Source of the DNA: Bacillota bacterium
GTDB lineage: Bacteria; Bacillota; Sulfobacillia; JAJYWN01
DNA: 64,000 bases
Reading direction: 5' to 3'
Assembly (NCBI GenBank): GCA_021791495.1
Contig: JAJYWN010000060.1
Location: forward strand, 62,001-126,000
Made by a program: the position numbers and the translations under genes. Under the pieces are notes generated by a model. It saw nothing but the letters and a program-made list of their open reading frames with translations. It was not told where the DNA came from and did not search any database. Positions 26,293-34,890 of this stretch are shown here, piece by piece (position 1 is the first letter of the stretch; the number at the start of each line of letters is the position of its first letter).

Positions 26293-27681
26293 CTAGGACG
26301 CGCTCGCCCGAAGGCGAGATGACCTGACTTTCTGGTCGTAGGTCGCTATCTTGTCAAACTCATTCTCCCAGAACTCGGGGGCGCGCATCGCGTCCAGATA
26401 CTCCCGGGAGTACCCAAACGGGACCCAGTCATTCTCCTTCTGCCGGTATAGCCGCTCCTTGGCCGGCTGACCGCGGAAGTCAAATACACCTTCATCGTTC
26501 ATGCCGGCGAACACTTCCGTGAACCAGCGGTCCAAGGCGTTTTGCTCCGCCCCGAGGTCTGAAGCCTCAAGTTTGGACAGGACAGACGGATAGCGGTCAA
26601 ACCCGTCCGTGGCGACGGTAACCACATTGTCCGCCGGTCCCAACCCCAGGAACTTGGCCATCTTGATACTCGCAAGGATGTTCGCGACGCCCGATACCCC
26701 GAACATTCCCCGCAGGCCGACCGCCGATGCGCGCGGCACGCCCATCCGGACCAGGGCGTCGGTCCCATCCTGAAGCACCTTCAGCCCTTTCACGCACGCC
26801 TCATCATGGACCACCGCCACGAAGTCGGTGTTTCGGACGTTGTGTATCAGGGTGCACATCTTGTCCCCGATGCCTTCGATGCGGTGCTGGCCCCGCCCAC
26901 CCGTGGAAAGAGTGGCGCACTCCGATGGCTCGACCGCCACCACCGCTGCCTCGGGGAAGGCCACCTTAATCTGGTCGCCGGCGGCCAGGGTGCCCGCGGA
27001 GCCGGGGGCGGAAACGAAACAGGCTATTTTGCCATTCCCGACATCGGCGGCCGCTTCGATGGCCGAGTTTCCGGTGACGAAACGGTGGAAACGATAGTTG
27101 GGGAAAAGTTCAAACTGCGCCAAGGCGCGGTTCTTGGGGTCTTTCATCAGAAGATGCGTGCGCTGGAGAGTGAGAATGACATCGGATTCCGAACCAGGGG
27201 TGAGGTCCAGCTCCGCGCCGTAGCCCGTGATCCGTTCATATCTTTCACGGGACATGTTGTCGGGCATGATGATGACGGCGTGAAGGCCCATGAGCTTGCA
27301 GATGTAGGCGACCCCGATGCCGAAGTTGCCGGTCGAAGGCCCGAGGATATTGTGAACGCCCGGGACGATCTCTCCGTCAAGGACTCCTTCCATCAGAGTA
27401 GCGTAGGCTGGTCCGACCTTATGGGAGCCCGACGGAAAGTACCGACCCAGCATGACGATGATGTTCGCCTGTACCCCGGTCAGTTCAGGAGGGAGTACCA
27501 GTCTGCGGACGCGGTTCTGCCGGTCCTTCCAAGTGATGTTGAACAGATTTAGCGGGTCCAGTTCGTTCACCGGTTGGATCTGCAACGCTCTCTCGCGTAC
27601 GTCCGGCTCGATCCGTTGGGGGTTCAACATCTCCTCATACGTCGGTCCAAACAGCATCGGTCGCATCGACTTCGGTGTCAA
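26293..27681 (-). CDS. PLP-dependent fold-type II enzyme (cysteine-synthase-like)
   Basis: The 462-residue enzyme belongs to the tryptophan-synthase-beta superfamily. The Schiff-base lysine is in FPSGSHKVGPAYATL. The substrate carboxylate loop is PSTGNFGIGVAYICKLMG, with VIIMPDNMSRERYERITGYGAEL behind it. The glycine-rich phosphate loop is SAPGSAGTLAAGDQIK, an unusual form of the common GTGG(T)xxG. Length exceeds ordinary cysteine synthase (about 310) by about 150 residues at the C-terminus. The substrate is unknown; a beta-elimination or ammonia-lyase reaction is plausible. TTG 27681 is chosen since GGAGGAGAGG precedes it; the longer frame would run through the promoter region. It is divergent from the threonine-synthase-like gene. 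Confidence 0.8.
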   Translation of the reverse strand: MTPKSMRPMLFGPTYEEMLNPQRIEPDVRERALQIQPVNELDPLNLFNITWKDRQNRVRRLVLPPELTGVQANIIVMLGRYFPSGSHKVGPAYATLMEGVLDGEIVPGVHNILGPSTGNFGIGVAYICKLMGLHAVIIMPDNMSRERYERITGYGAELDLTPGSESDVILTLQRTHLLMKDPKNRALAQFELFPNYRFHRFVTGNSAIEAAADVGNGKIACFVSAPGSAGTLAAGDQIKVAFPEAAVVAVEPSECATLSTGGRGQHRIEGIGDKMCTLIHNVRNTDFVAVVHDEACVKGLKVLQDGTDALVRMGVPRASAVGLRGMFGVSGVANILASIKMAKFLGLGPADNVVTVATDGFDRYPSVLSKLEASDLGAEQNALDRWFTEVFAGMNDEGVFDFRGQPAKERLYRQKENDWVPFGYSREYLDAMRAPEFWENEFDKIATYDQKVRSSRLRASAS

Positions 27682-27747
27682 AGCTGATCCTCTCCTCCAT
27701 CTTGCAGGTGCTCCAAGACTATCTAGCAGCGCTTTATGTGCTGGATA

Positions 27748-27854
27748 TTCAACACAACTGACTGACATCTCTCCATTTCGACAGGAGAAGTGTATAATCC
27801 TGTTGAATTTTACGCTCTGAAATTCAGATCGACTCCACACGTCCTCGACGGGAG
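27748..27854. promoter_or_regulatory. Divergent promoter region of the two PLP enzyme genes
   Basis: An AT-rich island in GC-rich surroundings. It contains a perfect -10 hexamer TATAAT on the plus strand at 27793-27798, inverted arms TTCAACA (27748-27754) and TGTTGAA (27801-27807), and a palindrome CTGAAATTCAG further right. No convincing -35 box was found. The inverted arms could be the operator of the XRE-cupin regulator encoded at 29168 (inference). Confidence 0.45.
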
Positions 27855-29111
27855 ATGGACGGAACAGTGAATGTCAGCCATTTATCTTGCCTCAGATGCG
27901 GCCGGCCTCGCCAGCCAGACGAAGGGCACCTTACCTGCCCGGACTGCGGTGCCGGCGGCCTTCTGGAGGTTCAGTACGACTACACGACTATCGCCCGCAC
28001 CTTCGACCGGGATGCCCTGGCCCGGAACCCCGACCGCACGATGTGGAGATACGAGCCCTTCCTTCCCGTGCCTCCGGGCAGCCCCCGGCCGCACCTGGCC
28101 ATCGGCGGCACGCCGATGTACCGTGCCGACCGCCTGGGGCTGGAAATAGGTCTGCCTCATCTCTGGATAAAGGATGACGGCCTGAACCCCACCGGCAGCC
28201 TCAAGGACCGGGCCTCGGCCATAGCGGTAGCCAAAGCCCTGGAGACGGGCCAGGACACGGTGGCCTGCGCGTCCACGGGGAACGCCGCGTCGTCACTGGC
28301 CGGAAACGCCGCCAACGCCGGTTTGAAGAGCGTCATCTTCGTTTCCACCCGCGCACCGGCCGGCAAGATCGCCCAGCTACTTGTGTTCGGCGCCACGGTC
28401 ATTAGTGTCGAGGGCACCTACGTCGACGCCTTCGCCTTGTCCGAGCGGGCCATCGCCGATTATGGGTGGTATAACCGAAACGCCGCCATCAACCCGTACT
28501 TGGTGGAAGGGAAGAAAACCGTGGCCCTGGAGATAGCCGAACAGTTCGGGTGGAACGTCCCGGACTGGGTAGTCGTCTCGGTAGGAGACGGCTGCACTAT
28601 AGCCGGTGTGTACAAGGGGTTTTATGACCTGCTGCAGGTCGGCTGGATCGACCGCCTGCCGCGACTCCTGGGGGTTCAGGCGGAAGGTTGCGCCCCCATT
28701 TGCCGTGCCTTTGTCACCGGCGGGCCGGTGGAGCCGTCGGCGGAGGATACCTTGGCCGATTCGATCGCCGTCGGCTACCCGCGGAACCCGGACAAAGCCC
28801 TACGGGCGGTCAAGTCCACCAATGGGGCCATGATCACGGTCGCCGATGCCGACATCCTTGACGCTATGCGGCTGTTAGGCCGGACTATGGGGATCTTCGG
28901 CGAACCCGCGGGAGTGGCCGGTATGGCCGGCCTCCGGCGGGCGGTCACCCAAGGTCTGGTACAGAAGGGTGAACGCGTGACCGTGGTGGTCACGGGCAAT
29001 GGTTTGAAAGACACCGCCAGCGCCGCCCGGGCCACGGCCCCCCCCATACGCGTGTCACCCGATCCCGAGCGCTTGCATGAGGTTCTGGCCGCGGCCAACG
29101 TCATCCGGTGA
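27855..29111 (+). CDS. thrC: Threonine synthase-like PLP enzyme
   Basis: The 418-residue enzyme begins with a zinc-ribbon-like segment (CLRCGRPRQPDE, then CPDCGAGG). It continues with the threonine synthase core: active-site lysine in LNPTGSLKDRASAIAVAKA, STGNAASSLAGNAANAG as the carboxylate loop, and VVSVGDGCTIAGVYKGF as the phosphate loop. Threonine synthase converts O-phosphohomoserine to threonine, but its place at the head of a catabolic island, with no other threonine genes, suggests it may act as a lyase on another amino acid. Start ATG 27855 lacks a spaced ribosome site; GTG 27867 is an alternative. Confidence 0.85.
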   Translation: MDGTVNVSHLSCLRCGRPRQPDEGHLTCPDCGAGGLLEVQYDYTTIARTFDRDALARNPDRTMWRYEPFLPVPPGSPRPHLAIGGTPMYRADRLGLEIGLPHLWIKDDGLNPTGSLKDRASAIAVAKALETGQDTVACASTGNAASSLAGNAANAGLKSVIFVSTRAPAGKIAQLLVFGATVISVEGTYVDAFALSERAIADYGWYNRNAAINPYLVEGKKTVALEIAEQFGWNVPDWVVVSVGDGCTIAGVYKGFYDLLQVGWIDRLPRLLGVQAEGCAPICRAFVTGGPVEPSAEDTLADSIAVGYPRNPDKALRAVKSTNGAMITVADADILDAMRLLGRTMGIFGEPAGVAGMAGLRRAVTQGLVQKGERVTVVVTGNGLKDTASAARATAPPIRVSPDPERLHEVLAAANVIR

Positions 29112-29167
29112 AAGGAGGGTCAGGCTAGGATGGCGAAGTCCAGCGTACATCACAACCGGAGGTCGGC

Positions 29168-29707
29168 ATGTTAGGGGAGAAACTTCGCGACAAACGTACT
29201 CAGCAGAATCTAAGCCTACGCCAGCTGGCTGATCAGACAGACTTGACACCAAGCTTCCTGAGTCAAGTTGAACGCAATCTGGCCTCGCCTTCCATAACTT
29301 CTCTGCGCCGGATCAGCGCCGCCCTGGGCGTGCCCATATTCTACTTCCTTCTCGAAGATGAGACGGGCAAGCAGATCGTCCGTCGGCAGGAGCGAAAGAG
29401 TCTGAATTTCCCGGAGTCACTCCTGACTTTCGAACTCCTGTCTCCAGGGTTGAGTCACAAGATGGAGGTCATCATGGCCCGCCTTCAGCCGGGGCACGCC
29501 ACCTGCGATCGCCAGCTGAGCCATACCGGCGAGGAGTGCGTCGTCGTACTCGAGGGAGCCATGGACATTCAGATCGGCGACGAAACCCACCATCTGGAAG
29601 CCGGAGACAGCATCTACTACCTCTCTTCGCTCCCCCACCGGATCGTCAGCACCCATAAGGAGAAGGATCTGGTCTTCCTGTCGGCCATAACCCCGCCGAA
29701 CTTCTAG
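29168..29707 (+). CDS. XRE-family regulator with C-terminal cupin domain
   Basis: This is a 179-residue regulator. The N-terminal helix-turn-helix (KRTQQNLSLRQLADQTDLTP then SFLSQVERN) is followed by a cupin sensor domain (HTGEECVVVLEGAMDIQIG and LEAGDSIYYLSSLPHRI). The architecture is that of PuuR-like regulators that sense a small catabolic ligand. The start ATG 29168 follows GGAGG. It lies between the PLP genes and the AOR operon, so it is the natural candidate to control both. A short GC hairpin (29713-29727) just after the stop may end its transcript. Confidence 0.9.
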   Translation: MLGEKLRDKRTQQNLSLRQLADQTDLTPSFLSQVERNLASPSITSLRRISAALGVPIFYFLLEDETGKQIVRRQERKSLNFPESLLTFELLSPGLSHKMEVIMARLQPGHATCDRQLSHTGEECVVVLEGAMDIQIGDETHHLEAGDSIYYLSSLPHRIVSTHKEKDLVFLSAITPPNF

Positions 29708-29830
29708 TCACGCTGCCCGAAAGGCAGAAGGAATCGACGTTCTGCCGTGGAAAGGATGTTCAGACACACTTAATGCGCCCCCCGGAAATGTAGTGGGATG
29801 TAATGGGTGGGGCCGAGGAGAGTGACCGTC

Positions 29831-30124
29831 GTGGACGGGCAGGTCAGGGTCACGATCCACTTCTATAACCTCGTTCGCGACGTTGTGGGCCAGAAGTCGG
29901 AGGAGATCACGTTTCCGGGCCAACCGACCGTCGGGACTCTTCTGGGCGCTCTGGAGACCAGGCACGGCCAGCGTTTCTCCGCGTTGGTCCGGGCTCCCGG
30001 AGGGGAACCGAACGCGCACATCCGCTTATTCTTGAACGACGAAGTCCTGATAGGTGATTTTCGGGAGCGTCCGTTGAGAGACGGGGACGCCGTTGCCTTG
30101 TTCTCGGCTGTGTCCGGGGGATAG
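29831..30124 (+). CDS. MoaD/ThiS-family sulfur carrier
   Basis: This is a 97-residue ubiquitin-like protein ending in the required Gly-Gly (FSAVSGG), which is adenylated and converted to a thiocarboxylate during molybdopterin dithiolene synthesis. Dedicated MoaD copies often accompany aldehyde:ferredoxin oxidoreductase genes. The start is set at GTG 29831, 10 bases behind GAGGAG; GTG 29807 and 29822 are poorly spaced. It opens a co-directional run that continues for about 12.5 kb. In Aromatoleum the comparable aor operon also carries a MoaD-like gene (aorD). Confidence 0.85.
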   Translation: MDGQVRVTIHFYNLVRDVVGQKSEEITFPGQPTVGTLLGALETRHGQRFSALVRAPGGEPNAHIRLFLNDEVLIGDFRERPLRDGDAVALFSAVSGG

Positions 30125-30159
30125 TGTCTGAGATGACCACCTGAAGGGTGGAAGATTCG

Positions 30160-30645
30160 ATGCTTCTGATCAACCCCGAGAAGTGTACCGGTTGCCTGTT
30201 ATGTGTCGCCTTCTGTTCCTTCCGTCAGGAACGGGCGGTCGGGCCATCGAAAGCCCGGATCTCCGTCCTGAAGTGGGAGGACAAGGGCGTCTTCATTCCT
30301 TTCACTTGTCTCCAGTGCGAGCGACCTCTCTGTCTCGAGGTCTGCCCAGTCGGAGCCATCGCCCGCAATCCGAAGACCAAAGCGGTGGAGATCGCCTCCG
30401 CCCGCTGCCTGGGGTGCAAGACCTGCGTCATGGCGTGCCCCTTCGGTGGCGTCGCTTTCGACTCCGACCGGGGCACGGCGGTGAAGTGCGACCTGTGCCA
30501 GGGCCAGCCTGAGTGCGCCAAGATCTGCCCGACGGGGGCGATCCAGTTCATACCGGACGACGCCGTAGCTGAGGAGAAGCGCCGGCAGGCCCTGGCCAAG
30601 CTACCCAGCCTGCTTGGGACGGCCTTCCTTGGCCGACCGGACTAG
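30160..30645 (+). CDS. Four-cluster ferredoxin subunit (AorA-like)
   Basis: The 161-residue electron-transfer subunit has sixteen cysteines in four groups: CTGCLLCVAFC, CLQCERPLCLEVCP, CLGCKTCVMACP and CDLCQGQPECAKICP. These would hold four [4Fe-4S] clusters, as in DmsB/HycB-type subunits and AorA of the Aromatoleum AOR complex, where the subunit wires the tungsten protein to the FAD subunit. Start ATG 30160 is preferred over GTG 30148 because GGGTGG lies at the right distance. The gaps to MoaD (35 bp) and to the AOR gene (20 bp) support one transcript. Confidence 0.9.
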   Translation: MLLINPEKCTGCLLCVAFCSFRQERAVGPSKARISVLKWEDKGVFIPFTCLQCERPLCLEVCPVGAIARNPKTKAVEIASARCLGCKTCVMACPFGGVAFDSDRGTAVKCDLCQGQPECAKICPTGAIQFIPDDAVAEEKRRQALAKLPSLLGTAFLGRPD

Positions 30646-30665
30646 AAGGGTCCAAGGAGGACGCC

Positions 30666-32591
30666 ATGTTCAAGTATCGGGGCTACGCTGGAAAGTACCT
30701 CCGGGCCGACTTGACTAGGGGCACGACGACGCCGTTCGACCTTGAGGCCGGCAGGTGCGAGAAATGGCTGGGTGGAAACGGCTGGGGCGCGGAGATCCTC
30801 TTCTCGGAGGTCCCCGTCGCGACCGACCCCCTGGCGCCCGCGAACAAGATCATCTTTGCCACCGGTCCCATCAACGGCACCCTGATGCCGAACAGCGGGC
30901 GCCTGGAATGCATCTCCAAATCCCCCCTCACCGGCATCTACGGCGACTCCAACGCCGGTGGGTTCTTCGCCCCTGAGATGAAATTCGCCGGCTGGGATAT
31001 GTTCATCATCGAAGGACGGGCGGATCACCCCGTTTACCTCATGATTGAGGATGACCGCGTGGAAATCCGCGACGCCCGGCATCTCTGGGGCAAGGACACC
31101 ATAGAGACGGAGCATCTCATCCAGGCCGAAAACGGCGATGACCAGATCAAGGTGGCCTGCATCGGTCCGGCCGGCGAGAATCAGGTCCGTTTCGCGTGCA
31201 TTCAGGTGACGCCCCAGCGGTCCCTGGGACGCGGGGGCCTGGGCGCCGTCATGGGTTCCAAGAACCTGAAGGCCATTGCCGTCCGGGGCCACGGCACGGT
31301 GCCCATCGCCCAGCCGGAACGTTTCTACGACATAGCCGTGAAGTGCCATGAAGGTATCCGGGCAAACGCCATCTACCCAGCGGTATCCCGCTACGGGACA
31401 CCTGGAATCGTTTCCCTCATGAACAAGATCGGCCGTTTTCCGACGAGAAACTTCCAGAGTGGTCATTATGAGAAGGCGGATAACATCAACGCCGAGACCC
31501 TCCGTGAAGGGTACTTCGTGAAAGACATCGCCTGCTACGCCTGTCCCATTGCCTGCGATAAGATCTACCGGGTGCGGGAAGGCGAGTTCGCGGGGACGAC
31601 CGTGCGGTCCTTCGAATACGAGACCCTGGGCGGCTATGGCGCCAGCATCGATAACGACGATCTTCCCTCCATCATGAAGGCCACCGATCGCACCGACCGC
31701 CTCGGCATGGACGTGATCTCGGCGGGGCGGGCGATCTCCTTCGCCTACGAACTCTGGGAAAAAGGGATTCTCACCTCTGAGGATACCGACGGCTTGGACC
31801 TGACGTGGGGCAACTACCATTCCATGCTCGAGCTAATAGAGAAGATCGCCCGCCGGGATGGCTTTGGGGCCACCCTGGCCGAGGGAGTGAGAAGGGCCGC
31901 GGCCATCATCGGGAAGGGCAGCGATTATTACGCCATGCACGTGAAAGGCCAGGAGATTGCCGCCCAGGACGGGCGCGCCCAGCAGTCAATGGGGCTGGCC
32001 CACGCGACCTCGAACCGGGGAGCCGACCACCTGAAGGCCTTCCCGACCATCGACGAGACCGGCTATCCTGACGAGGCGCGCCGCCGTTACGGAGAACGGT
32101 ACCTTCCCGAGATCGCCGACCCCCACGCCAACAAGCACAAGGCGTTTCTGGTCAAGGACGGGGAAGAGCTTGGCGCGGTCGTGGATTCTTCCGGGAACTG
32201 CAAATCCGGCGGGACCTTCGTCCTGGCCCAGATATACTGGGATGAAATGGCCGAGGCCATCAGTGCCGCCACTGGCATGGAAGTAGACGCGGCGGCCCTG
32301 AAGCGGATCGGGGAGCGCATCTATAACCTCCAGCGCGCCTATAACGTCCTTCATGGGATATCGCGCCTGGACGATACCCTCCCCAAACGCCTGTTGACCG
32401 AGCCCAGCCCTTCCATGTCGGCGAAAGGACAAGTCTGTCGGCTCGAGCCCATGCTGGCCGAGTACTACGAACTGCGAGGTTGGGACGAATCCGGCTGCCC
32501 CTCGGAAGCGAAGCTGCTCGAATTGGGGCTAGAGGACGCCGCGAGCCGGCTGAAGGCCGCCGGGAAGTTCGCGTCGGCCAGACGGGAGTAG
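30666..32591 (+). CDS. Aldehyde:ferredoxin oxidoreductase, tungsten/molybdenum type (AorB-like)
   Basis: The 641-residue catalytic subunit would oxidise an aldehyde to a carboxylate, or the reverse, at a W- or Mo-bis-pyranopterin. The cofactor-binding N-terminal domain has YLRADLTRG, GNGWGAEIL and GRGGLGAVMGSKNLKAIAV. The single [4Fe-4S] cluster is held by C290, C293 and C297 (CYACPIAC) and C512 (SSGNCKSGG), equivalent to the four ligands of Pyrococcus AOR. Length is typical. Start ATG 30666 follows AAGGAGG. With the MoaD, four-cluster ferredoxin and FAD protein around it, it matches the AorABC layout, which can pass electrons to NAD. The true aldehyde is unknown; the neighbouring genes suggest a nitrogen-heterocycle or amino-acid derived one (inference). 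Confidence 0.93.
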   Translation: MFKYRGYAGKYLRADLTRGTTTPFDLEAGRCEKWLGGNGWGAEILFSEVPVATDPLAPANKIIFATGPINGTLMPNSGRLECISKSPLTGIYGDSNAGGFFAPEMKFAGWDMFIIEGRADHPVYLMIEDDRVEIRDARHLWGKDTIETEHLIQAENGDDQIKVACIGPAGENQVRFACIQVTPQRSLGRGGLGAVMGSKNLKAIAVRGHGTVPIAQPERFYDIAVKCHEGIRANAIYPAVSRYGTPGIVSLMNKIGRFPTRNFQSGHYEKADNINAETLREGYFVKDIACYACPIACDKIYRVREGEFAGTTVRSFEYETLGGYGASIDNDDLPSIMKATDRTDRLGMDVISAGRAISFAYELWEKGILTSEDTDGLDLTWGNYHSMLELIEKIARRDGFGATLAEGVRRAAAIIGKGSDYYAMHVKGQEIAAQDGRAQQSMGLAHATSNRGADHLKAFPTIDETGYPDEARRRYGERYLPEIADPHANKHKAFLVKDGEELGAVVDSSGNCKSGGTFVLAQIYWDEMAEAISAATGMEVDAAALKRIGERIYNLQRAYNVLHGISRLDDTLPKRLLTEPSPSMSAKGQVCRLEPMLAEYYELRGWDESGCPSEAKLLELGLEDAASRLKAAGKFASARRE

Positions 32592-32598
32592 CCCCAAG

Positions 32599-33873
32599 AT
32601 GCGCTACGTCATCATTGGGATGAGCGCCGCGGCCATCAGTGCCGCCCGGGCCATCCGATCGTTGGACCGCGGTGGGCAACTCACTCTGGTGTCTAGCGAA
32701 GGACACCCGCCCTACGCGCGGATTTTCATCACCAACTACCTGGCCGGCAAAACCAGCCTGGAAGGCATGTTTATCGGTGGACGCTCCCTCGACCGGGAAC
32801 TGGGAGCCACCTTCCTCACCGCCAAGACCGTGGTCGGCGCGGACGCCGCCGCCCGGCGGGTGTACCTGGCTTCAGGAGAAGCCCTCTCCTACGATCACTT
32901 GTTGGTAGCCAGTGGAGCCCGTCCGGTGCTTCCCGACTTCCCTGGATCGAGCCTAGCCGGCGTGACGGGGATGCGTACGCTGGCCGATGCCCAGGCCCTC
33001 TCCGCCCTGCTTGCGACAGCCGCCGGCCGTGGCGGCGGCCACCCTCCTCACGTGGTCGTGCTGGGCGGCGGCCTGGTCAGCCTGAAGACGGCCGAAGCCC
33101 TGGTCAGGCGCGGGGCCGCAGTCACGGTGGTCGTGGCCTCCGGTCAGGTCCTCTCCCAGATGGCCGACGCCGCCACCGCCGACCTTGTCCAGGAACGGGC
33201 CGGCGCGGCCGGGGTGCGCTTCATCATGGGTGAGGACGTGGTCGCGGCATCCGGAGATGAGGAACACGGGCTGACCGCAGTCGAGCTCCGGGGTGGGCTG
33301 GGTCTGCGGTGTGATGCCTTGGTCGTCGGTAAGGGAGTCGTTCCCAATGTGGAGTTTCTTCAAGAGGCCGGCGTCGCAGTCCAGCGCGGGATTATCGTGG
33401 ACCGCCGCGGTCGCGCCAATGTGGAAGAGGTCTGGGCCGCCGGCGATGTGGCCGAGGGACCGGATGCTCTGACCGGACGGCCGGCCGTGATGGCTATGTG
33501 GCCCAACGCCGTTCGCCAGGGTCGAGCCGCCGGGCTGGACATGGCGGGGGCGGTTCCGGAGAACGAGGGCGGCGTACGCGTGAATATCGGTTCTTTCTTC
33601 GGCTTGAACGTCGCCTCGGTCGGATCAGTCAGGGCGCCCGAGGGCGCCGAGGAAATCACCGTCGGCCCCGGCCACGGCTATTACCGGAAGGTCATCTTGA
33701 AAGACCACGTGGTCATAGGGGCAATCCTCACCGGTGATGTCACCGGTGCCGGCGTGTGGCAGTACCTGGCCGCGCGGCATGTGTCCGTGGACGGTTTTCG
33801 GACGCGGCTCAGGTCACGCTCCTTCACCTACCAGGACGTCATTCCCCACCCTTCGCTGGAGCCTCCGGTCTGA
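32599..33873 (+). CDS. FAD-dependent NAD(P)-linked oxidoreductase (AorC-like)
   Basis: The 424-residue protein has two Rossmann motifs: an FAD site at the N-terminus (VIIGMSAAAISAARAI) and an NAD(P) site in the middle (VVVLGGGLVSLKTAEALVRRG). The FAD-contacting segment VWAAGDVAEG follows, then a C-terminal domain seen in nitrite-reductase-like and rubredoxin-reductase-like proteins. It starts 7 bp after the AOR gene and probably forms the FAD subunit that exchanges electrons with NAD(P)H. Because the later PreA gene has no PreT partner here, this protein might also serve PreA (inference). Confidence 0.88.
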   Translation: MRYVIIGMSAAAISAARAIRSLDRGGQLTLVSSEGHPPYARIFITNYLAGKTSLEGMFIGGRSLDRELGATFLTAKTVVGADAAARRVYLASGEALSYDHLLVASGARPVLPDFPGSSLAGVTGMRTLADAQALSALLATAAGRGGGHPPHVVVLGGGLVSLKTAEALVRRGAAVTVVVASGQVLSQMADAATADLVQERAGAAGVRFIMGEDVVAASGDEEHGLTAVELRGGLGLRCDALVVGKGVVPNVEFLQEAGVAVQRGIIVDRRGRANVEEVWAAGDVAEGPDALTGRPAVMAMWPNAVRQGRAAGLDMAGAVPENEGGVRVNIGSFFGLNVASVGSVRAPEGAEEITVGPGHGYYRKVILKDHVVIGAILTGDVTGAGVWQYLAARHVSVDGFRTRLRSRSFTYQDVIPHPSLEPPV

Positions 33874-33937
33874 GCGGGAGCGGCGGCCACCGGTTCGCGG
33901 GTGAGGCAATAGAGAAAAGGAAATCGAGGAATTGCTC

Positions 33938-34879
33938 ATGGCCGAGACCATTGTGGTCGCCCTCGGGGGTAATGCCATCCTCCGGGCAAAACAGAAGGGA
34001 ACCGTGGCCGAACAGCAAGAGAACGTAAGGATCACGGCCGAACAGATCGCCCGCATCGTCCACCAAGGTTACCGGGTGGTGGTCACCCACGGTAACGGTC
34101 CCCAGGTCGGCAACATCCTCATCCAGCAGGAGGAGGCTAGCGGCGTCGTTCCAGCCATGCCTCTCGATGTCTGCGGCGCCGAGACCCAGGGTTTCATCGG
34201 TTACCTGCTGCAGCAAGCTTTGGGCCGCGAACTCCGCAAGTTCGGGGAAGACAGGCCGGTGGTCACCATCCTCACCCAGATGATCGTGGACCCGGCCGAC
34301 AAGGCTTTCCTGAACCCGACCAAGCCGGTGGGCCCGTTCTATACCGAAGCCAAGGCGGCCAAGCTGATGACGTCCCGGGGGTGGATCATGAAGGAGGTCG
34401 ACTACCGTGGTTGGCGCCGGGTGGTCCCGTCTCCGGACCCCAAGCGTATCGTCGAGGCCCCGACCATCAGGGCTACGGTAGACAACGACACCATCGTCAT
34501 CGCCTCGGGCGGCGGTGGCGTGCCCGTAAAGGAGAACGCGGACGGATCTCTGTCCGGAGTCGAGGCGGTCATCGACAAGGACTTAGGCGCCGAACGCCTG
34601 GCCAGGGAGGTCTCGGCCTCCCTGCTCCTCATCCTCACCGATGTGGAGAAGGTGGCCATCAACTACCACCAGCCCGACCAGACGTGGTTGGACACCCTGA
34701 CCGTGGCACAAGCTCGTGCTTACCAATACGAAGGGCATTTTAGAGAAGGGAGCATGGGCCCCAAGGTCGAGGCCGCCATTCGTTTCGTGTCCGGCGGTGG
34801 GGCGTCTGCTCTGATCACTTCTTTGAATAACGCGGCGGCCGCCCTGGCTGGGGTCACCGGAACGAGGATCATTCCTTGA
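33938..34879 (+). CDS. arcC: Carbamate kinase
   Basis: This 313-residue amino-acid-kinase-fold enzyme converts carbamoyl phosphate and ADP to ATP, CO2 and ammonia. Motifs: VVALGGNAIL at the N-terminus, VVTHGNGPQVGNIL, VIASGGGGVPV, VIDKDLGAERLA and ILTDVEKVAINY. Length and motif order are standard. ATG 33938 is preferred over TTG 33932, 7 bases behind GAGGA. In this operon it would be the ATP-yielding step, using carbamoyl phosphate released by the YgeW transcarbamoylase. Confidence 0.95.
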   Translation: MAETIVVALGGNAILRAKQKGTVAEQQENVRITAEQIARIVHQGYRVVVTHGNGPQVGNILIQQEEASGVVPAMPLDVCGAETQGFIGYLLQQALGRELRKFGEDRPVVTILTQMIVDPADKAFLNPTKPVGPFYTEAKAAKLMTSRGWIMKEVDYRGWRRVVPSPDPKRIVEAPTIRATVDNDTIVIASGGGGVPVKENADGSLSGVEAVIDKDLGAERLAREVSASLLLILTDVEKVAINYHQPDQTWLDTLTVAQARAYQYEGHFREGSMGPKVEAAIRFVSGGGASALITSLNNAAAALAGVTGTRIIP

Positions 34880-34890
34880 AGGGAGGTGAG

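Noticed and set aside
26293-27840. Longer start for the PLP enzyme
   Set aside because: The extra N-terminal residues would be encoded by the AT-rich promoter region; TTG 27681 has a much better ribosome site.
30642-31820. 392-codon minus-strand open frame opposite the AOR gene
   Set aside because: Shadow of the AOR coding strand, whose motifs are unambiguous.
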